DNA of 38,049 nucleotides from M55B111 sp964614065 (GTDB lineage: Bacteria; Bipolaricaulota; Bipolaricaulia; M55B111): NCBI GenBank assembly GCA_964614065.1, contig CAZTJJ010000009.1, positions 1-38,049 on the forward strand, given 5' to 3'. The position numbers and the translations under genes were made by a program. The notes below the pieces were generated by a model. That model made no database searches and was not told the origin of the DNA. It worked only from the letters and a program-made list of their open reading frames with translations. Of the stretch, positions 32,792-38,049 are shown one piece after another. How positions within the stretch are numbered: the stretch's first letter is position 1; every line of letters starts with the position of its first letter.

Positions 32792-32854
32792 TGAGATGTT
32801 AAACCCCTAGGATATAAGAGAAGATTGAAGGAGATTCCTAAACCGCAAAAAGTG

Positions 32855-33166
32855 CTAGCCAAATAATAGCAAAGTGCCTATCACCCAACACAAAAAACCG
32901 GTCACCAAGAAAAAGATTAAATTGAAGGTCCACACATTTGGACCAAATCTAAGATTCTTGGGATTCTTTGTCTCTCCCCAATCTGGTGGGATAATATAAA
33001 AAGATTTTTCCTTCCCTATATCATTTATACATGCAAGTGTCCGAGTTAAAATAGGTACATTAACTTGCACAAACTCGCAATCGACAAGATAATTATTCAC
33101 GATTTTAAAAAAATCAGACCGAATCTGAAGTAAATGCTCAATATGCTGGTTTCTAGGATATTTCAT
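32855..33166 (-). pseudogene. Class II aminoacyl-tRNA-synthetase-like fragment with membrane tail
   Basis: A 103-residue frame from ATG 33166 (a GTG 27 bases further out is also in frame). Residues about 10-45 (LLQIRSDFFKIVNNYLVDC then FVQVNVPILT) resemble motif 1 of class II aaRS of the Asn/Asp/Lys type. The following catalytic domain is absent, and the frame ends in a hydrophobic helix (FNLIFFLVTGFLCWVIGTLL). There is no ribosome binding site. It is most likely a decayed gene fragment, with the membrane tail arising from out-of-family sequence. The family match is my reading of the pattern, not a search. Confidence 0.35.
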
Positions 33167-33259
33167 AACAATGAATTCTATGTAGGGTAACACATTGTGT
33201 CAAGAAGGCTGTTTCACTAGAATTATTTCAGTGTTTATATCAATATGGAGGAATATAAG

Positions 33260-33742
33260 ATGGAATTAAAATCTATTAAAATTGAAAAACCGAAAGATGT
33301 TAATATCATACTTGGCCAATCCCATTTCATAAAAACTGTGGAAGACATGCACGAAACCATAATCACTTCCGCCCCGAATGCAAAGTTCGGGATAGCATTT
33401 TGTGAAAGCTCAGGGGCGGCCCTAGTCCGTTATTCAGGGAATACCGAAAAGTTAATTGAAATGGCGAAAAATAACGCCTTTTCTATATCTGCAGGCCATA
33501 GTTTCATTGTTTTTCTAGAAGATCTATTCCCGATTAACGTTCTAAATTCCATCAAAATGATTCCAGAAGTCTGTCGTATTTTCTGCGCCACGGCCAATGA
33601 TGTAGAGGTCGTGGTAACTGAAACAGCCCAGGGAAGAGGTATACTAGGAGTAATTGACGGTGTTTCGCCTAAAGGGTTCGAAGACGAAGAAGATATTACT
33701 GACCGTAAGAATTTTCTAAGAGAATTTGGTTACAAACTGTAA
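33260..33742 (+). CDS. Adenosine-specific kinase (PF04008 family)
   Basis: A 160-residue protein of the small adenosine-binding kinase family first known from archaea (PAE2307 type), expected to phosphorylate adenosine to AMP. Seen: the start MELKSIKIEKPKDVNIILGQ (residues 1-20), a KFGIAFCESSGAALVR strand and loop, the AGHSF segment, and the GRGILGVIDG motif near residues 125-135. Length equals the family norm of about 160. ATG at 33260 is used because GGAGG lies eight bases upstream and belongs to the region that a start at 33245 would translate. It fits the purine theme of the window, but it is 4.5 kb from the main cluster and unlinked to it by operon. Confidence 0.88.
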   Translation: MELKSIKIEKPKDVNIILGQSHFIKTVEDMHETIITSAPNAKFGIAFCESSGAALVRYSGNTEKLIEMAKNNAFSISAGHSFIVFLEDLFPINVLNSIKMIPEVCRIFCATANDVEVVVTETAQGRGILGVIDGVSPKGFEDEEDITDRKNFLREFGYKL

Positions 33743-34121
33743 GAATTTTACTAATCTACAACACCAATATCCGGTATCCGACTTAAGCTCAGTTGCTCCT
33801 GCTAATGAAAGTGCGCCCAATTAATAGGGTATAATTCTGTAACTTTGACATAGAAGTCAGAAAACACTTTACAATCATTAATCTTCAAAATAACAAGTCA
33901 AGAACCCCCAAGGCACGGGACTTGTAGAAAAATAAATTCCACCTCGTACTTTGATCTGGAGAAAAGAAGACCCAGCCCAGTATTCAATTCGGGGCTGGTG
34001 TTATATTTGCCCTTAGTTCAGATGAGCGAGGTGAATTGAATGCTGAGGTAGAGGACGAAACACCAACTGATTTATCCCCAGGGCAAAACCCGGGGCAGGC
34101 CCAGGTAATTTTGGTAAGAAA
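33743..34121. other. Intergenic stretch with stable hairpins, no gene
   Basis: Three hairpins are visible. ACAAGTC (33893-33899)/GACTTGT (33919-33925); CCAGCCC (33972-33978)/GGGCTGG (33992-33998); and CCCC-A-GGG (34076-34083)/CCC-GGGG (34089-34095). None has a strong T-run on the plus strand. The second and third could end transcripts coming from tyrS on the minus strand. A TATAAT at 33830-33835 has no good -35 box. No tRNA or coding frame is supported. Confidence 0.45.
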
Positions 34122-34144
34122 CGAAACCAGCTCAGCTCGTTTCG
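34122..34144 (-). terminator. Terminator candidate overlapping the tyrS stop
   Basis: On the minus strand CGAAAC (34144-34139) pairs with GTTTCG (34127-34122), with an inner AGC/GCT, and is followed by TTTCTT. The loop contains the tyrS stop codon. It would end the gyrA-tyrS transcript. Confidence 0.45.
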
Positions 34145-35340
34145 GGTACAAGTCTAACGAATTTCTTCTTTCCCACCTGAAGTACTATTGGCTCGTCAAT
34201 AACAGGATCGAAGTCCACAGTTTCAACCTGCTCATCGTTAAGTTTAACTCCTCCCTGATCGATCAACCTCCTGGCCTCCGACCTGCTTGAAACAAACCCC
34301 GACAACTCTAGCAGGTTCAATATCCAGATGGTTCCGTCGTCCTTGATTTGATCACGCGATATGACGACCTCTTCAATATTATTGGGCTTTAGGTTCTTCT
34401 CAAATACTCGCTCAAACTCCTCCTGTGCATGCTCTGCCTCCACTTCGGAGTAAACGTATTTTACAATTTCATAAGCAAGTCTCTTTTTTTTCTCCTTGGG
34501 GTGTATATCCCCAAGATCATCAAGCGACTTATCAGTCAACAATCTGAAATACTCTGACATGGTCGCGTCGGTAATTGACATCAACTTGCCATACATTTCC
34601 TCAGGTGGCTCGTTGATGCCGATATAATTGCCCCGGGTCTGACTCATTGCTTTACTTCCGTCGGTGCCAGTGAGTAGAGGGACAGTCATTACAAGCTGCG
34701 GATCCTGGTCAAACTCGCGTTGTATCTGCCGACCTACAATTAAATTGAACCGCTGATCTGAACCTCCAAGTTCTATATCCGCATCCACAGCCACCGAATC
34801 GTAAGCCTGGGCCAGGGGATACAAAAACTCCAGTATCGAAATCGGCTTGTTTTCCGAGTACCTTTTGGCAAAATCATCCCGTTCGAGCATCCGAGCAACA
34901 GTATACTTAGACGTCAACTCGATAATATCTTCAAACTTAAGCTTCCCTAGCCATTCGGAATTGTAGCGGAACTCAGTTTTTTCGGGATCGAGAATTCGAA
35001 AAACCTGCTTTTCATAATCTTTCATATTTTCTTCGATCTCTTTGGCACCCATAATCTCCCTCGCGGTACTCCTACCTGATGGATCACCGATCCTGCGAGT
35101 AAAATCGCCAACCACCAGGATGGCTTGATGTCCTAAATCCTGTAATTGCCGTAATTTTCGAAGAACAACAGCGTGCCCAAGGGTCAAATCGGGGGAAGAT
35201 GGGTCCACACCAAGTTTAACCCTCAACGGCCTATCCTCGTCCTTTGCAACTCTTAACTTCTCAACAAGCTCTTCCTCTGGAACGAGATCTGCGGTACCTT
35301 TCTTTATCTTTTCTATAGCACTTTGAAAACTATCTTCCAT
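34132..35340 (-). CDS. tyrS: Tyrosyl-tRNA synthetase
   Basis: A 402-residue class I aminoacyl-tRNA synthetase that charges tRNA-Tyr. Seen: the substrate site GVDPSSPDLTLGHAV (HIGH-like motif, about residues 42-56), GDFTRRIGDPSG, LYPLAQAYDSVAVDADIELGG split here as the tyrosine-binding region (key QAYDS and D-ELGG-DQ), and an S4 RNA-binding domain at about 335-395. The KMSKS position reads AMSQT in GSKAMSQTRGN, an unusual change. ATG at 35340 has GGAGG six bases upstream; the in-frame start at 35361 would overlap gyrA and is rejected. It follows gyrA by 17 bases. Confidence 0.93.
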   Translation of the reverse strand: MEDSFQSAIEKIKKGTADLVPEEELVEKLRVAKDEDRPLRVKLGVDPSSPDLTLGHAVVLRKLRQLQDLGHQAILVVGDFTRRIGDPSGRSTAREIMGAKEIEENMKDYEKQVFRILDPEKTEFRYNSEWLGKLKFEDIIELTSKYTVARMLERDDFAKRYSENKPISILEFLYPLAQAYDSVAVDADIELGGSDQRFNLIVGRQIQREFDQDPQLVMTVPLLTGTDGSKAMSQTRGNYIGINEPPEEMYGKLMSITDATMSEYFRLLTDKSLDDLGDIHPKEKKKRLAYEIVKYVYSEVEAEHAQEEFERVFEKNLKPNNIEEVVISRDQIKDDGTIWILNLLELSGFVSSRSEARRLIDQGGVKLNDEQVETVDFDPVIDEPIVLQVGKKKFVRLVPETS

Positions 35341-35357
35341 TAACAACCTCCAAACAA

Positions 35358-37760
35358 TCAAATTGTCGTAGTGTTAGCAATCCTATCGAATTCTTCAAGA
35401 GTCATCAGGTTCACGCCCTGAGCATATCTTTGGAATTGACTGATGTCATCGATATTCAACCTTACTGCTTTGCCTCTCTCGCTACAAAGCAGCATTTCCT
35501 GCCCACTCTCAAGTAGCATTATGGCCTTCAACCCATCGCCGTCTTCAAGCTTAATCCCCAGGTTGCCTTTGCCAGCTCGTCCCTGTTTCTTAAATTCAAT
35601 AAGGGGAACTTTCTTGCCCCTCCCTTTTTCAGTAACAAATAACAACAGGGGGTTCCTTTCTGCCATTTCCTCGCTATGGTATTCAATTCCAACTACCTGA
35701 TCACCGGGAAATAGGTCCATACCTCTAACCCCTTTCGAGGGTCGATTGGTAGTTCTAATCTCGTCTTCATCAAATCTGATCACCTGGCCCTCCCTGGTTG
35801 CCATTATGACTTCTCCACCGCCATAACCGATAGTGGAATCAGTAATCACGTCACCACTCTCGGCATTCATACTATTTATCCCACTAATATGAGCAGAGGA
35901 GAAATTTTCAAGAGGATTATTTACCACGTAGCCACCTTTGGTCGCGAGCAGACAATAACTATCTTCTTCAATTTCGCTGCCAACGTTCAATAAACTTGCA
36001 ATTTTCTCTCCTTTGTTCAAGTCGAGGATGCGATCTAACTTTTCTCCCTTGGAATCTCTCTGCAAAGACGGGAATTTATAGGTCTTTATCCGGTAAGCGT
36101 TGTCCTGGTCGGAGAACAACAACAGATCGTTTCTGGAGTTACTGTCAGCTACAACAAATACCCTATCGTCCTCATCCAAATTCATGCATATGACACCTTT
36201 TCCTCCACGATTCTGGGTCTTATAACTCCTTCTCCGTGGAGCATTAATTAAACCGTTGTCTGTTATTTGAACGACAACCCGGTGATCCGGAATCAACTTC
36301 TCGGCGTCGACTTCTTCAACTTTCTCCGTTATCAATGTCCTTCGATCATCACCATAATTTTCCTTTATCTCTCTTAATTCTTCCTTAATTATTTTATTTA
36401 ATTTGATTTCCGAAGACAGTATAGTTCGATATTTGTCGACAAGTTCTCGCTTCTCGCTCAGCTCAGTATCCACCTTTTCTCGTTCCAGGCTCGTTAATCT
36501 GCCCAATTGCATCTTTAAAATCGCGTCTGCTTGCTCCTCAGAAAAGGCAAACATCTCGATTAACTGGACTCTTGCTTCCTCTCTGTTTTCCGCCTTTCGA
36601 ATTACCTTGATTATCCGATCTGTATTTTCCAAAGCTACCTGTAGCCCCTCGAGAATATGTGCCCTATGTTCGGCCTTCTCCAGACGATACTCGGTCCTGC
36701 GCTTCACTACTGACCTGCGAAAATCCAGGAAGGCATTGAGAATCTCCTTGAGGGAAAGGCGTCTCGGGTTGCCATCTATGATTACCGTGGAGTTTGCCCC
36801 GTAAGTGGTCTCAAGCGGCGTATACTTGAATAACCTGTTAAGGACGACTTTGGGCTCCGTGCCCCGCTTCAAGCTGATCACCACTCGTAATCCCTCTCGA
36901 TCCGATTCGTCCCTCACATCTGTTATCCCCTCTATCGTTTCGTCTTTGGCTTTGTCTGCAATCCTCTCGATTATCGTGGACTTCCTTATCATAAACGGAA
37001 TTTCAGTGACGACGATGTTGCCACCTTCGACCTGAGTTTTCGCCCTTACCCTTATTCTACCTTTACCTGTTTGGTAAGCCTTCTTTATCTCCTCTCTACC
37101 CAGCACTATTGCGCCGGTGGGAAAATCGGGACCTTTTATATATTTCATCAACCTATCAAGGGAGACATCAGGGTTATCTATAAGGTATACAAGCCCTTCA
37201 ACTAACTCTGTGAGGTTGTGCGGTGGAACTTTGGTGGTCATACCTACAGAAATACCCCAGGAGCCATTTAACAACAACCCGGGTATCTTGGCTGGCAAGA
37301 TGGTTGGTTCTTCAAGAGATTCATCGAAGTTAGGCGCAAAATCCACTGTGTTCTCATCCAGTTCCTCCAAGAAAGTCTCACTTATTGGAGAAAGTTTCGC
37401 CTCTGTATACCTCATAGCCGCTGGGGAATCTCCATCTATGGACCCGAAATTCCCCTGCCCATCGACCAGTGGATACCTGAATGAAAACTCCTGGGCCATA
37501 TTGACCATCGTATCGTAAACGGCCTGGTCGCCGTGAGGATGATACTTACCAAGTACTTCTCCAACAATTCTCGCGGATTTCTTATGCGCTCCGTCAGCAT
37601 GCAACCCTAGTTCATCGAGAGCAAATAGAATCCTTCTTTGAGCAGGTTTGAGTCCATCTCTGACATCGGGTATTGCCCTTCCCCTAATTACGCTCATCGC
37701 ATAATTTATGTAAGATTCTTCCATCTCCTCTTCTATATATGCTGTTTTTACTTCGCTCAT
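35358..37760 (-). CDS. gyrA: DNA gyrase subunit A
   Basis: An 800-residue type IIA topoisomerase subunit that breaks and rejoins DNA. Seen: winged-helix/tower start YAMSVIRGRAIPDVRDGLKP (about residues 20-39), the active-site tyrosine in AAMRYTE (Y118), and a C-terminal beta-pinwheel with a GyrA box QNRGGKG (Q516; the usual box is QRRGGKG), which favours gyrase over topoisomerase IV. The quinolone-binding region reads YHPHGDQAVYD: position 79, equivalent to E. coli Ser83, is glutamine, with Asp83 (E. coli 87) kept. AGGAG lies seven bases before the ATG. Confidence 0.95.
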   Translation of the reverse strand: MSEVKTAYIEEEMEESYINYAMSVIRGRAIPDVRDGLKPAQRRILFALDELGLHADGAHKKSARIVGEVLGKYHPHGDQAVYDTMVNMAQEFSFRYPLVDGQGNFGSIDGDSPAAMRYTEAKLSPISETFLEELDENTVDFAPNFDESLEEPTILPAKIPGLLLNGSWGISVGMTTKVPPHNLTELVEGLVYLIDNPDVSLDRLMKYIKGPDFPTGAIVLGREEIKKAYQTGKGRIRVRAKTQVEGGNIVVTEIPFMIRKSTIIERIADKAKDETIEGITDVRDESDREGLRVVISLKRGTEPKVVLNRLFKYTPLETTYGANSTVIIDGNPRRLSLKEILNAFLDFRRSVVKRRTEYRLEKAEHRAHILEGLQVALENTDRIIKVIRKAENREEARVQLIEMFAFSEEQADAILKMQLGRLTSLEREKVDTELSEKRELVDKYRTILSSEIKLNKIIKEELREIKENYGDDRRTLITEKVEEVDAEKLIPDHRVVVQITDNGLINAPRRRSYKTQNRGGKGVICMNLDEDDRVFVVADSNSRNDLLLFSDQDNAYRIKTYKFPSLQRDSKGEKLDRILDLNKGEKIASLLNVGSEIEEDSYCLLATKGGYVVNNPLENFSSAHISGINSMNAESGDVITDSTIGYGGGEVIMATREGQVIRFDEDEIRTTNRPSKGVRGMDLFPGDQVVGIEYHSEEMAERNPLLLFVTEKGRGKKVPLIEFKKQGRAGKGNLGIKLEDGDGLKAIMLLESGQEMLLCSERGKAVRLNIDDISQFQRYAQGVNLMTLEEFDRIANTTTI

Positions 37761-37835
37761 TGTTGACTCCTAAGTCCTGGTGATTTTTATAAATAAATGG
37801 TAGCTTTTTTTTCTTCCTAACTCAAGGAATATTAG

Positions 37836-37848
37836 TTCCCAATGGGAA
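37836..37848. promoter_or_regulatory. Perfect palindrome in the gyrA leader
   Basis: TTCCCA-A-TGGGAA, with repeated AATATT on both sides, about 75 bases upstream of the gyrA start. It could be an operator or a small hairpin in the gyrA 5' untranslated region. Confidence 0.35.
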
Positions 37849-37881
37849 TATTGTTAAACTTGAACCACTTACGTAACTCAT

Positions 37882-37910
37882 TTTAGTGCTCGCCCAATAT
37901 TGCTTGTCAA
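37882..37910 (-). promoter_or_regulatory. Promoter candidate for gyrA-tyrS
   Basis: On the minus strand a perfect TTGACA (37910-37905) is followed after 17 bases by ACTAAA, or after 19 bases by TAAAAT. The -10 is weak. Repeat copy 2 lies directly upstream of the -35 box. Confidence 0.35.
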
Positions 37911-37913
37911 GTT

Positions 37914-37980
37914 TACCAATAATAGCTGAGAACCCCCCAGGGCACCCCCTGGGTATGAATCAGCTGGTTTTTTGGTCCAG
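37914..37980 (+). repeat. Dispersed structured repeat, copy 2
   Basis: Nearly the same as copy 1: TACCAATAATAGCTGA start, outer stem AGCTGA (37924-37929)/TCAGCT (37960-37965), inner stem CCCAGGG (37936-37942), loop CACC and CCCTGGG (37947-37953), followed by GGTTTTTTGG. The inner stem is longer by one pair than in copy 1. It lies immediately upstream of the gyrA promoter candidate, in the opposite reading direction to gyrA. Confidence 0.75.
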
Positions 37981-38049
37981 CACTGTCTTTATGTAGTCAT
38001 GATACCCGGTCAACTTATCGTAAGCTTGTCTATTTGGGTTAAGCTAACC

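Noticed and set aside
1..38049. tRNA, rRNA or CRISPR array
   Set aside because: No cloverleaf-type sequences with the GTTCGA loop, no rRNA-like stretches and no regularly spaced direct repeats were seen on reading both strands.

Overview
The window reads as a bacterial metagenome-assembled scaffold: two runs of exactly 100 N (14678-14777, 24653-24752) look like scaffolding placeholders, and both fall inside genes. The gene set (molybdenum hydroxylases, carbamate kinase, several ABC importers, a Na+/solute symporter, no respiratory genes) suggests an anaerobic amino-acid/purine fermenter. Shine-Dalgarno sites are strong, a purine riboswitch is present, and base composition is slightly AT-rich by eye. 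Both solute-binding proteins have signal peptides without a lipobox cysteine, which hints at a diderm (periplasm-bearing) cell. I cannot place the phylum from sequence alone.

Layout. 1-3343: a TrpXYZ-type ABC importer behind a structured leader with an intrinsic terminator. 3558-6196: two small membrane proteins (one DUF4389) and two small exported proteins. 6376-8190: a dUTPase/dCTP-deaminase-fold enzyme, a divergent pair of tiny genes with a truncated cyclic-nucleotide-binding domain, and a GNAT acetyltransferase. 8246-10416: TrkH/TrkA potassium uptake. 10474-15625 (minus): two different knotted (YgeW/AOTC-type) carbamoyltransferases, carbamate kinase, a FadR-type regulator and a fold-type II PLP enzyme. 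15853-20390 (minus): a molybdopterin hydroxylase large subunit, an 8-oxoguanine-deaminase-type amidohydrolase and a dolichol-kinase-like membrane protein. 20631-28793 (plus): a nucleoside/purine-type ABC importer (ATPase, two permeases, BMP-family binding protein) and a three-subunit xanthine-dehydrogenase-type enzyme; a purine riboswitch precedes the binding protein. 28848-31582: IclR regulator and a sodium:solute symporter with a small partner. 31583-33742: MalY/PatB C-S lyase, a class II aaRS-like fragment and an adenosine-specific kinase. 34132-37760 (minus): gyrA and tyrS.

How the genes work together (inference). The centre of the window (10.5-29.6 kb) looks like a purine uptake and fermentation island. 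The BMP/ABC system imports purines, the amidohydrolase and two Mo-hydroxylases deaminate and oxidise them, and ureido-type ring-opening products would be phosphorolysed by the two carbamoyltransferases. Carbamate kinase would convert the carbamoyl phosphate to ATP, and the PLP enzyme would eliminate ammonia from the amino-acid remnant. Ring-opening enzymes (hydantoinase/amidohydrolase steps) are not in the window. The unusual part is the pair of non-identical knotted carbamoyltransferases next to a single carbamate kinase.

A second thread is a dispersed structured repeat: clear copies at 7451-7510, 37914-37980 and (inverted) 29745-29800, with a compensatory base-pair change in the outer stem, plus a possible diverged copy at 46-85.
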